Origin: an uncultured Bacilli bacterium
GTDB taxonomy: Bacteria > Bacillota_I > Bacilli_A > RF39 > UBA660
DNA: 49,182 nt
Direction of reading: 5' to 3'
Assembly (NCBI GenBank): GCA_947585595.1
Contig: CANPXB010000009.1
Span: 1 to 49,182 of the forward strand
The notes under the pieces were generated by a model that was not told the origin of the DNA, made no database searches, and worked only from the letters and a program-made list of their open reading frames with translations. The position numbers and the translations under genes are program-made. The number at the start of each line of letters is the position of its first letter. The first letter of the stretch is position 1. Shown in pieces: positions 25,842 through 33,502 of the stretch.

Positions 25842-28800
25842 CTCAATAATAGTTCTTGATTATCTAAACTTAATAATTTTCTATCTAAAGTATCTAATAG
25901 TTTAAAAACATGATTTGTTTCTTTACCACTCATAAAGTCTCTTTCTCTTATGCCATATAAAGCCATTAATTCATCTCTTGTACTTTTCTTTAAATCTTTA
26001 CCATATTTTTTAATAAGTCCTAATACCTCATCATAATTAGCTGTACTAAAATCAAATGCATCAGGATATATATCTTTTATTAAATCATTAATTATATTAT
26101 ATGATAATTTTTCTGATAAACCATTTATATTACGACTATTAGTTATTCTATTAAAATATCTTAAGTAATATTGTCTATGTAAATAAGACATTTTCATATG
26201 ATTCTTTAAGTAATAACTATATACATCTTCTAATGAAAATGTCTGTTCTTTTAATATTCCATCTTTTAATTTACATACACTAAGCATTAAATTACTTATT
26301 ACTCGATTAATAGCTGATACTTGTAAATCTAAATTAAGTTCTTTAATTATCTCTGGGGCCCCTTTTCTTTCCTCCCCATTCATCCCAAATGCTAAATTAA
26401 ATATTTTAATAGCTGTATCTAAATCACCATAAAATGGTAAATCAGGATTATTAATTGCTTCTAAGTAATAATCAAAATCAAATACTTTAGTTTTATCTAT
26501 ATTATTACTTAATTCAAATAGATTAATTTTTATTCTATCCATTGTACTAACTACCTGACTAAAACTAATCTTACATTTCTTAGCTATCTCTTCATAAGAT
26601 AAACCATTCTTATAATAATCTTCTAGTTTTATTCTATCACTAATCCCAAAGTATTTAAGTAATGGTAATATATCTGTATCATAATCTATCTTACCATCTA
26701 TCTCTTTATTTAAATATTTATATATACTAACTATTGCTCTTTGATATCTTCTTCTAATACTTCCTTTATTATCATTAAATATCTTAGGTAATTCATTTAA
26801 ATCTTTATAAGGATATCCTTTAAGTTCAAATAAGTAACATATTATTTCTTTTTCTTTATCACTTATTGGTAAATGTTTATCATCTAGTAATTTATTTAAT
26901 TGAGTGCGTTCTATATAAAGTAATTCTGGTTTTAAGATACCAATCTTTCTACTCTTAATCTTTTTCATTACTACTGTATATTTATGCCAATAACTAGCTT
27001 TAGTTAAATGTAATTTCTTACATAATTCATTAAAGTCTAATTTAGTTCCATCTAGATTATATTTATTCTTATATCCAATATAGTAACTTATAAATATTTT
27101 TTCATCTTCTGTTAAAACAGATTCACTAATATGTCTATCTATTTCAGTAATTATTTCTTCTTCATTTATTTTAACATCTTTAATTAAATAACTAGTATAT
27201 AAGTTATTAAAATGACTTAATGCTCTTTTAACTATCTCAATATCTATATTTAAATAACTAGCTATATCATCTGGCATCATACCTTCAATATAACGACATA
27301 TAACTATTCTAACTTCATCTTTATTTATATTATTTTTATAGACACTTAAAAACTCTTTTAACTTAGTTTTATTTATATCTAATATCTCAGTAATCCCAAA
27401 ACGATAATTATCCATCTTTCTTATTGCATCAGTAATTATATTAGATATTCTAGTTTTACTAAGGTTTGTTCTTTTACTTATTTCTTCATAAGATAAATCT
27501 TGTAAAATAAACATTTCTAAGATATCTCTTGTTTCTTTAACAAAATAGTATTTCGGATTTGTAATATATTTTTTATAATTCTTTTTATCAATTGTAATTC
27601 GATAATTAGTAATTCCACTATATAGTTTAATAGCAAAGTTTCTGGCATCACGACATAAATCATGTGCTTTTATATAATCTATTCCTAAAGAGGTAGCTAT
27701 CTCACTAATTGTATATACTTCTTTACCAACTCCATAATACATATCTAGAATTATTAATCTCATTGGGGAGAATTGATCACTATATTTCTTTTTAACTTCC
27801 TCATACATTTCTTTGGTAAATGTATTATCAAAGAATCTCAAGATATGATAATAACTTCTTTCTAAACGATCAATTAAGAAGTAATAGCGATATCTTAAAC
27901 TAGAATTAGGATACTTTAAATCAAATTCTTTTTTATCTTTCTTACCAAAGTAATAACTTTCTAAAAATAATTGTTGTTCATCAGTAAATTCATACTTTAT
28001 CTTTAAGTATTCTTTATATAATTTATCATTAGGTACTTTCATATCTTGATGTTTAAAACCAAAGACAGTTGTATTAATATCTATAATTAATTCTTCTTCA
28101 CTTATACCCTTTTTTTCCTTTATTCCATAATATCTTTCTAGTAATTTTAATTCATCACTATTAAGTTCATAATTAGTTTTCTTAAATAAACTAAGTATCT
28201 CATCTAAACTTAAATTACTATATCTTTCTGTTAAATCTTGATAATTTATTTCTTTAACTTTACTCTTTATATCAATACTAAAAAGTTGTGTTCCATAACT
28301 TTTAATAATTGATTTACGATATTCTGAAAATCTCTTTTTATCTTTAAATTTACTATCAAACTTTTTAGCAATACTTTGATAAGCATCTTTTATCTCTTTA
28401 ACAGTAAAACCTAGTTCTAAAGCCATCTCTTCATAATTATAACGATATTTACCAAAGACATTTAAGTATAATACTTTATCTTCTATATATGATAAATTAT
28501 CTCTAATATATAAGTATTCAATTATCTTATTAGGATCTAATGGCTCTGTTTTAATTCTATGTACTTTATTTCCTTCTTTTAAAGCTATTGCACTATAAGC
28601 TTCCCCTACTTTTTTACTATCCCTCATCATATAAGGTTTTAATTTTTTTAAAACCTTACTCTCTATCTGTCTTATTCTTTCTCTTGTTATATTAAAATAA
28701 GAAGCAACATGTTCTAAAGTTAAATTTTCTCCACTTAATACTCTATGATATAAAATAAAGTATTGTAATGGTTTTAATATATCTTTTAAAACAATTAATA

Positions 28801-29464
28801 AACTATTATTAACCATTTGATTTAAGATATCATCATATCCATTATCACTACTAGGTATAAAATTACTTAACTCTGTATCTCCATCATCACTAACTTTTTG
28901 ATCAATACTAACTGGACTTTGTTGAATAGCATCTCTAATATTTTTTAAAGTTTCTTTAGTTATCTTTAGTTTCTCACATATCTCTTCATCACTTAAATTT
29001 ATATTATTGTTAAGATTCTTTTCCATTAATCTTTTATAGCGTCTTATTCCTTCAACAAGATGCACTGGTTTTCTAATAACTGACTCTTTATCAGCAATTG
29101 ATCTAGTAATTGCTTGTTTTATCCACCAAACCGCATAAGTTGAAAAAGCTCCTATTGAAGGATCATAATCTTCAACTGCTCTCATTAAACCTAAATTACC
29201 TTCTTGGATGATATCTAAGATATGTAAATTTTTTATTACTTCACGATAATGATTAGCAACACTAACTACTAATCTTAAATTACTATTAATAAGTAATTCT
29301 CTAGCTTTTAAATCCCCCTTTTTATATTTATAAGCAAGACTCTTTTGTTCTTCACTTGACAAAATAGGATATTTAGAAATATCTTTCATATACATTTTAA
29401 AGGCATCATCACTAAATGTATCTACTAACTCATCATCTGTTAAAATCTCTATCTCGTCATCCAT
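25832..29464 (-). CDS. Giant sigma-70-family protein with a long tandem helix-turn-helix extension (1210 aa)
   Basis: Residues 20-285 are a complete sigma-70: region 1.2 (DDAFKMYMKDISKYPILSSE), region 2 (NLRLVVSVANHYRE, LDIIQEGNLGLMRAVEDYD, FSTYAVWWIKQAITRSI), region 3, and region 4 with TLEHVASYFNITRERIRQIE (about 249-268). Primary sigma factors end shortly after this point. Here about 930 more residues follow, made of some ten segments with the region-4 pattern, for example YNYEEMALELGFTVKEIKDA (343), YTISEIATSLGIDYIKAHDL (584), LSYEEISKRTNLSKTRISNI (657), MPDDIASYLNIDIEIVKRAL (730) and LSYEEIAKKCKISFSQVVST (955). Start at 29464 because AGGTG precedes it at 6 bases. No dnaG neighbour, so whether it is the housekeeping sigma is open. 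Confidence 0.85.
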   Translation of the reverse strand: MDDEIEILTDDELVDTFSDDAFKMYMKDISKYPILSSEEQKSLAYKYKKGDLKARELLINSNLRLVVSVANHYREVIKNLHILDIIQEGNLGLMRAVEDYDPSIGAFSTYAVWWIKQAITRSIADKESVIRKPVHLVEGIRRYKRLMEKNLNNNINLSDEEICEKLKITKETLKNIRDAIQQSPVSIDQKVSDDGDTELSNFIPSSDNGYDDILNQMVNNSLLIVLKDILKPLQYFILYHRVLSGENLTLEHVASYFNITRERIRQIESKVLKKLKPYMMRDSKKVGEAYSAIALKEGNKVHRIKTEPLDPNKIIEYLYIRDNLSYIEDKVLYLNVFGKYRYNYEEMALELGFTVKEIKDAYQSIAKKFDSKFKDKKRFSEYRKSIIKSYGTQLFSIDIKSKVKEINYQDLTERYSNLSLDEILSLFKKTNYELNSDELKLLERYYGIKEKKGISEEELIIDINTTVFGFKHQDMKVPNDKLYKEYLKIKYEFTDEQQLFLESYYFGKKDKKEFDLKYPNSSLRYRYYFLIDRLERSYYHILRFFDNTFTKEMYEEVKKKYSDQFSPMRLIILDMYYGVGKEVYTISEIATSLGIDYIKAHDLCRDARNFAIKLYSGITNYRITIDKKNYKKYITNPKYYFVKETRDILEMFILQDLSYEEISKRTNLSKTRISNIITDAIRKMDNYRFGITEILDINKTKLKEFLSVYKNNINKDEVRIVICRYIEGMMPDDIASYLNIDIEIVKRALSHFNNLYTSYLIKDVKINEEEIITEIDRHISESVLTEDEKIFISYYIGYKNKYNLDGTKLDFNELCKKLHLTKASYWHKYTVVMKKIKSRKIGILKPELLYIERTQLNKLLDDKHLPISDKEKEIICYLFELKGYPYKDLNELPKIFNDNKGSIRRRYQRAIVSIYKYLNKEIDGKIDYDTDILPLLKYFGISDRIKLEDYYKNGLSYEEIAKKCKISFSQVVSTMDRIKINLFELSNNIDKTKVFDFDYYLEAINNPDLPFYGDLDTAIKIFNLAFGMNGEERKGAPEIIKELNLDLQVSAINRVISNLMLSVCKLKDGILKEQTFSLEDVYSYYLKNHMKMSYLHRQYYLRYFNRITNSRNINGLSEKLSYNIINDLIKDIYPDAFDFSTANYDEVLGLIKKYGKDLKKSTRDELMALYGIRERDFMSGKETNHVFKLLDTLDRKLLSLDNQELLLRKD

Positions 29465-29482
29465 AAGAAACACCTGCCATTT

Positions 29483-29488
29483 ATTATA
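29483..29488 (-). promoter_or_regulatory. -10 box of the giant sigma-like gene
   Basis: TATAAT on the minus strand 19 bases before the start codon; no clear -35, so the leader would be very short. Confidence 0.4.
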
Positions 29489-29526
29489 CAAAAATTATTA
29501 AAAATAATAAATAATAAATTTAGCTT

Positions 29527-30415
29527 AATTGTGTCACTACTGGTGGCACAATTTAATTTGTCGCGCCAACGGACCGACAATTTCATAAATTGGTAATAAA
29601 CCAAACAAAAATGAGCAAAAAAAGATTCAAACACAGAAATTTTCAACAGTTTTAGTTTTCAATCCTAATTGTCGCACCAATGGCGCGACAATTTCAAAAT
29701 ATGTCATTCATTCAACAAACTTTAATAACGATAAATGCTTTAATTCAAAGCCTTCATCAGTAAAAACACATTAAAAGACAAGCCTTAAAAATCTATCATC
29801 GAGTGGAAAATTAATTAATTGTGTCACCGTCGGTGGCACAATTTAAATTGTCGCGCCAATGGACCGACAATTTAAAACACGATTTTTAATGACATTAAAC
29901 ATAATAATTACAGTCAATTTAAGATAGTAAAACTATAAAAGTAAACATAATTATGAAGTTTTTCAATTATTTTAGTAGTTTAACTTAATTGTCGCGCCAA
30001 TGGTGCGACAATTTCATAATGCATTCCTCATTTCATGAATTTTAATACTGACAAATACCATATTTAAAGCTAATTCATTAATAATTAAGCATTAAAAATG
30101 GAGCAACAAAAGGCAAAGCAAGGAATGGAATCAATCTTAATTGTGTCACCAATAGTGACACAATTTAAATTGTCGGTCCATTGGCACGACAATTTAAATA
30201 TACCTCTAATAATATAATATATTTACAAATTATACTTTACTTTATTAAGTTTAATTTTTAATAACAAAAACATTAATCCTAAATAGTTCAATAATAGTAA
30301 ATAAATTAAAAATCAAAAAAAGAAGCCCAATTTGGGCAAATCTTCAGATTTAAATAAATTAAAAATATAAAATTTAATGTTCAAACTAAATTGTCGCTCC
30401 ATTGGCGCGACAATT
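29527..30415. repeat. Array of ~27-bp palindromes in alternating doublets and singlets
   Basis: Nine palindromes with outer arms AATTGTCG / CGACAATT or AATTGTGTCAC / GTGNCACAATT: doublet 29527-29553 + 29555-29583; singlet 29667-29693; doublet 29817-29843 + 29846-29872; singlet 29987-30013; doublet 30139-30165 + 30168-30194; singlet 30389-30415. In each doublet the first member is the GTGTCAC class and the second the GTCG class, 1-2 bases apart. The ~85-195-base spacers are AT-rich without ORFs; those after the first two singlets look distantly related to each other. No gene is visible in this ~900-base stretch. Confidence 0.9.
30314..30337 (-). terminator. Terminator of the YhcG-type nuclease gene
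   Basis: Stem GCCCAA / TTGGGC followed on the minus strand by CTTCTTTTTTT. Confidence 0.8.
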
Positions 30416-31440
30416 TATATTTTTTCATTTTCTTCTACCATAATAGATATTTCATTTAATTTGTTTTCTAATATTTTTTTATCTATCAAATTCAATTTGT
30501 ATTTTGCAACCATTGTTGGGGACATAGTTCTACTCATTGAGTACTCTACTATTTTTTCGTCTTTATCAGCACATAATATTATTCCTACACTCGGATTCTC
30601 ATTATTTTTTCTTTCTTGTCTATCTAGTGCTTCTAAATAAAAATCCATTTTAGAAACATATTCAGGCATAAACTTTCCAACCTTCAATTCAAAAGCCACT
30701 AAACAAGATAAATCGCGATTATAAAATAAAAGATCAATAAAGAAATCCTCATCTCCTACTTGTACTCTATATTCTTCTCCAACAAAAGTAAAAGACTTTC
30801 CTATTTCTAAAATAAAATTTTTTAGATTTTTTATAATTGCTTTTCTTAAGTCACTCTCAGAATATTCATTTGGTAAATCTAAAAATTCTAACGAATACAA
30901 ATCAAGTAATTTAGTATTAGGAAAATCACCTTCATCAATTGTTTTTGTCGTTGATTGTAATGCCTTCCCATTCGATAGCATGTATCTTTCATAATAGGCG
31001 CTAGAAAATTGTCTATTTAGTTCGGCTTTAGAATAATTATTTTTAATAGCCATTTTAATATAAAATTCTCTTTCTTCTCTAGTTTTTGATCTTGCCATAA
31101 TCAAAATATTATTAGTCCAACTTAATTGTCGCGCCAATGGTGCGACAATTTCATCATCTTTATACAATTCATAAAATTGTTTCATTCTATATATTCCACT
31201 TCGATCAAATCCTTTTAAAGTCGGATATTTTTGTTTTAAAAACAAAGCTAAACTACCAACGACTTTACTACCCCACCTATGACTTTCTAATTGTCTACTA
31301 ACAAAACATCCTATATCCCAATACAAAGCTATCAATTCTTCATTTACTTTTCTATAAGCATTATATCTTCTGGTTTCTATCATTTCGATAATTTTTGAAA
31401 AGTCATCATAATATTCGTCGTTTTTTACTAGATCATTCAT
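30415..31440 (-). CDS. YhcG/DUF1016-family PD-(D/E)XK nuclease
   Basis: A 341-residue protein with the DUF1016 N-terminal domain (about 10-150: ALYWDIGCFVSRQ, WGSKVVGSLALFLK, GFDRSGIYRMKQFYELY, LSWTNNILIM) and a C-terminal PD-(D/E)XK nuclease (about 175-330) with FFIDLLFYNRDL and VAFELKVGKF. Start at 31440 (GGAG six bases upstream). Bases 31124-31150 of the gene are a palindrome of the neighbouring array, coding for EIVAPLARQL in the conserved part of the N-terminal domain. A second palindrome touches the stop codon. Cellular role of the family is poorly known; defence or mobile-DNA processing is likely. Confidence 0.9.
   Translation of the reverse strand: MNDLVKNDEYYDDFSKIIEMIETRRYNAYRKVNEELIALYWDIGCFVSRQLESHRWGSKVVGSLALFLKQKYPTLKGFDRSGIYRMKQFYELYKDDEIVAPLARQLSWTNNILIMARSKTREEREFYIKMAIKNNYSKAELNRQFSSAYYERYMLSNGKALQSTTKTIDEGDFPNTKLLDLYSLEFLDLPNEYSESDLRKAIIKNLKNFILEIGKSFTFVGEEYRVQVGDEDFFIDLLFYNRDLSCLVAFELKVGKFMPEYVSKMDFYLEALDRQERKNNENPSVGIILCADKDEKIVEYSMSRTMSPTMVAKYKLNLIDKKILENKLNEISIMVEENEKI
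31124..31150. repeat. Palindrome inside the YhcG-type coding sequence
   Basis: Arms AATTGTCGCGCC / GGTGCGACAATT. With its flanks it is identical to the intergenic copy at 29987-30013 over 36 bases (from AACTT to TTCAT). Confidence 0.95.
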
Positions 31441-31523
31441 CATATTCTCCTTTCTTTTAATATTTTTTCAAAATGCATATTATAACTAATAATTGTATCA
31501 TTTTTGAGTAAATACATTTTAAA

Positions 31524-31548
31524 TTAAAAGCACTTAATAATAAGTGCC
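31524..31548 (-). terminator. Hairpin terminator at the edge of toxin-like module 1
   Basis: GCACTTA / TAAGTGC stem with TTTT on the minus strand, equivalent in position and form to the hairpins ending the small RNAs at 32046 and 32428. It would end an RNA antisense to the leader of module 1. Confidence 0.55.
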
Positions 31549-31628
31549 AAAAATTAATGGAGATATAATTTATTAAATGTACCTTCTACCAATTTATAAT
31601 TTCTGATTATATAATAGAAGGTGATTAT

Positions 31629-31679
31629 ATGAAACTATATAAACTTAATTTTTCATTTTTACAAAAATGGAATATATAA
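31629..31679 (+). CDS. Tiny leader ORF of toxin-like module 1 (16 aa)
   Basis: MKLYKLNFSFLQKWNI, preceded by AGAAGGTG. Its counterpart in module 2 (32321) has the same length and 10 of 16 residues the same. The ribosome-binding site pairs perfectly with an upstream 8-mer (ACCTTCTA / TAGAAGGT), suggesting a masked start. Its end overlaps the start of the next small ORF by 13 bases. Confidence 0.5.
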   Translation: MKLYKLNFSFLQKWNI

Positions 31680-31810
31680 ATAGTATAGTTCTACTATTAA
31701 TTATATTATTGCTACTAATAGTATTAAATTTATTTTTCTCTAAGAAACCTCACGATTCCTTGTTCTTGCTTCACTGGAGTCTCCTCCTCCACAAGCCTAA
31801 CTTCCGATGA
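31667..31810 (+). pseudogene. Membrane-peptide ORF of module 1, 3' part replaced by an omega-RNA element
   Basis: Starts MEYINSIVLLLIILLLLIVL, almost all hydrophobic, matching the 23-residue peptide of module 2. After about residue 25 the frame runs into the inserted element at 31741 and gains a foreign 22-residue tail before TGA. Probably an interrupted type I toxin-like gene. Confidence 0.5.
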
Positions 31811-31823
31811 TCATCACCGTACA
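31741..31823 (-). ncRNA. Orphan omega-RNA / IS605-type right end without tnpB
   Basis: 83 bases matching 47636-47718, downstream of tnpB, at 76 of 83 positions. The minus strand has the same stem TGGAG / CTCCA around GAGGAGA, and ends in GTGAGGTTTCTTA, where the guide would begin. No tnpB copy adjoins it. A sigma-A promoter at 31873-31901 points into it. Confidence 0.6.
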
Positions 31824-31872
31824 TTGTTCTTCTTTTTTTTAATTTTTTAAAACAAATTATATCTCTAAGAAA

Positions 31873-31901
31873 ATTATACAATACCCGTATCATAAATGCA
31901 A
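31873..31901 (-). promoter_or_regulatory. Promoter reading into the orphan omega-RNA
   Basis: TTGCAT (31896-31901), 17-base spacer, TATAAT (31873-31878). Same sequence context as the promoter at 32140-32168, so originally the promoter of the module's antisense RNA. Confidence 0.7.
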
Positions 31902-31947
31902 CATAAAATTTTAAAAACTTTTAAATTTAATTTTAATATTTTATCTT

Positions 31948-31975
31948 AATTGTCTCACCAATAGTGAGACAAATT
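31948..31975. repeat. Isolated palindrome of the array family
   Basis: AATTGTCTCAC / GTGAGACAAATT around CAATA. A variant of the palindromes at 29.5-30.4 kb, about 800 bases past the coding-sequence copy. Confidence 0.85.
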
Positions 31976-32006
31976 CATAAGTTGTTTTTTACAAGTAATA
32001 CATCAT

Positions 32007-32035
32007 TGAAAAAAGCCCAATCAGGGCCATTTTCA
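32007..32035. terminator. Hairpin terminator, possibly bidirectional
   Basis: GCCC / GGGC stem extended by TGAAAA / TTTTCA arms. Its gene is not obvious; may end transcription between the two modules. Confidence 0.6.
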
Positions 32036-32045
32036 ATAAAACAAT

Positions 32046-32133
32046 TAAAAAAAACACCTATATAATAAGTGTAACCCAAAAGGAGATACATTTATTATAA
32101 GAGATACATCTATAAGGAATAGATTATACCTCT
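32046..32133 (-). ncRNA. Predicted small RNA a of the toxin-like module
   Basis: From the promoter at 32140-32168 a ~90-base RNA would end at the hairpin ACACTTAT / ATAGGTGT (32054-32072) with eight T. Its 5' part forms a stem (TATAATCTAT / ATAGATGTA). It is closely related to the RNA at 32428-32501, supporting both. Confidence 0.6.
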
Positions 32134-32139
32134 AAAATG

Positions 32140-32168
32140 ATTATACTATAATAGTATCATAATTGCAA
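32140..32168 (-). promoter_or_regulatory. Promoter of small RNA a
   Basis: TTGCAA (32163-32168), 17-base spacer, TATAAT (32140-32145). Confidence 0.75.
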
Positions 32169-32320
32169 CATACTTTTTAAAAAAATTTATTGCGTCAAGA
32201 AAGTGTCTTATAGTATCTTTTAAGCTGCATATATGATACAACGAATTTAGAGATATAATTTATTAGGTGTACCTCCTAACAATAAATAATTTTCATTTAT
32301 ATAGTAGAGGAGATGGTAAT

Positions 32321-32371
32321 ATGACACTATATAAATTTAATATTTCATTTTTAAAAAGATGGAATATATAA
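32321..32371 (+). CDS. Tiny leader ORF of toxin-like module 2 (16 aa)
   Basis: MTLYKFNISFLKRWNI behind AGAGGAGATGG. Upstream, ACCTCCTA can pair with the ribosome-binding site; module 1 has the matching changes on both sides (CTTC with GAAG instead of CTCC with GGAG), a hint that the pairing matters. Overlaps the next ORF by 13 bases, suggesting translational coupling. Confidence 0.5.
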   Translation: MTLYKFNISFLKRWNI

Positions 32372-32430
32372 GTAATATAGTTCTAATATTAATTATATTA
32401 TTGTTGTTAATAACAACAATAAAGAATTAA
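32359..32430 (+). CDS. Small membrane peptide, type I toxin-like (23 aa)
   Basis: MEYISNIVLILIILLLLI followed by TTIKN: one membrane-spanning helix with a short basic end, like Ibs, Hok/Fst-type toxins in size and character but not matched to any by sequence. It starts inside the leader ORF. Its 3' end meets an opposite-strand small RNA (32428-32501). The leader/toxin overlap resembles mok/hok. Confidence 0.5.
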   Translation: MEYISNIVLILIILLLLITTIKN

Positions 32431-32501
32431 AAACACCTATTATATAGGTGTATCATCAACAGGAGATACATCTATCGACAATAGATTATATCTCTTTTTC
32501 T
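32428..32501 (-). ncRNA. Predicted small RNA b, convergent with the membrane-peptide gene
   Basis: Promoter at 32508-32537; RNA starts near 32501, forms a stem (AGAGATATAATCTAT / ATAGATGTATCTC), and ends at ACACCTATATAATAGGTGT with TTTTT. Homologous to small RNA a. Candidate antitoxin RNA. Confidence 0.6.
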
Positions 32502-32507
32502 ATTTAT

Positions 32508-32537
32508 ATTATAACTTATATTATGCTCTAAGTCCAA
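32508..32537 (-). promoter_or_regulatory. Promoter of small RNA b
   Basis: TTGGAC (32532-32537), 18-base spacer, TATAAT (32508-32513). Confidence 0.65.
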
Positions 32538-32551
32538 TATTTTTTACATTT

Positions 32552-33415
32552 TTATAAACTTTTCTTGATCTTATCTAGTTCTTCTTCAAAGATATCTTTA
32601 TTACTAGTTCCATAAATACTTAAAGTATTTAACATATCTAAAGTAGTTATTTCATGATTTAATACTTTTCTAATTAAACCCAGAACTAAGTTTTGATCTT
32701 CTAAATAAATATGATAAAGAATTAAAGCATAGTAGAAACTATTTAAATATTGACCTGTTCTTGTTGCATATAATTTATATAAATCTTTTTCTCTAAATTC
32801 ATTTTTAGCCATCTGACGTGCTGTCATATATTGTCTTTTTAAATCACTCATTAAATACATTCTTGCATTAAGCCATATTTTATATATTTCAGGATAGCTT
32901 TTTTTCGTTATTACTAATTCATAGAATAAAGGAATAACATCCCCTATTCTTTGACCATTTATATATTCGGGATAATTAGTTTCTTTTAAAGAGTGAATAT
33001 GTTCATGTCCAAGAAATATTGGTGCTAACTCAGAAATACGCATTGGAACTTTATAATGATGAACAGCTCCTGATTCCGGTATTACTTTTTGACTCTTTTC
33101 ATCAACAGAATAAATTATATAAGAAGTATAACTTAAATGACCACTAAAATATGGTACACAATCTGTTGCTTTTATTAAACTAGCTATTTTAGTTGCATAA
33201 TCTTCACCAAATATTTTAATATCTCCATAACTTAAATCAAGAGCTGATTGTAATTGATAAGTTTTTAAAGCCATATTAGCATTAGCTTTATAACCAATTA
33301 ATTTATTTGCAACAAAACTAGTTACTTCATTATCAGTACCAGTAAAGAGTTTAATCCCTAAAAAATCAAAAGTTCTTTTCTCTCGTAAAAGTTGTTGCTT
33401 TTTCACACTATCCAT
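32552..33415 (-). CDS. Possible zinc metallopeptidase (HEHIH motif), 287 aa
   Basis: No family recognised with certainty. Residues 137-141 read HEHIH, which fits HExxH, and a Glu at 166 (IPLFYELV) is at the distance of the third ligand in gluzincins such as M3 peptidases. No signal peptide or membrane helix, so it would act in the cytoplasm. AGGGGG precedes the start. Single-gene unit with its own promoter, ahead of the palindrome/toxin region. Confidence 0.55.
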   Translation of the reverse strand: MDSVKKQQLLREKRTFDFLGIKLFTGTDNEVTSFVANKLIGYKANANMALKTYQLQSALDLSYGDIKIFGEDYATKIASLIKATDCVPYFSGHLSYTSYIIYSVDEKSQKVIPESGAVHHYKVPMRISELAPIFLGHEHIHSLKETNYPEYINGQRIGDVIPLFYELVITKKSYPEIYKIWLNARMYLMSDLKRQYMTARQMAKNEFREKDLYKLYATRTGQYLNSFYYALILYHIYLEDQNLVLGLIRKVLNHEITTLDMLNTLSIYGTSNKDIFEEELDKIKKSL

Positions 33416-33438
33416 AACTATCCCCCTAAAGCAGTTGT

Positions 33439-33467
33439 ATTATAGCATCAAGATCTTTTTTTGTAAA
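33439..33467 (-). promoter_or_regulatory. Promoter of the HEHIH protein gene
   Basis: TTTACA (33462-33467), 17-base spacer, TATAAT (33439-33444). Confidence 0.7.
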
Positions 33468-33474
33468 AATCTGC

Positions 33475-33502
33475 ATTAAAAAAATCTGTTAAAAAACAGA
33501 TT
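33475..33502 (-). terminator. Terminator after obg-GNAT
   Basis: Stem AATCTGTT / AACAGATT followed by seven T on the minus strand, overlapping the stop of the GNAT gene. Confidence 0.8.

Noticed and set aside
29449-29646. 65-aa minus-strand ORF over the first palindromes
   Set aside because: Runs through the palindrome doublet and the sigma gene start; no ribosome-binding site or coding character.
29527-30415. CRISPR array
   Set aside because: Repeats are near-perfect palindromes in doublets and singlets, spacers are 85-195 bases and partly related to each other, and there is no cas gene.
31741-31823. Group II intron or riboswitch
   Set aside because: Too short, and the match to the tnpB-linked copy explains the conservation better.
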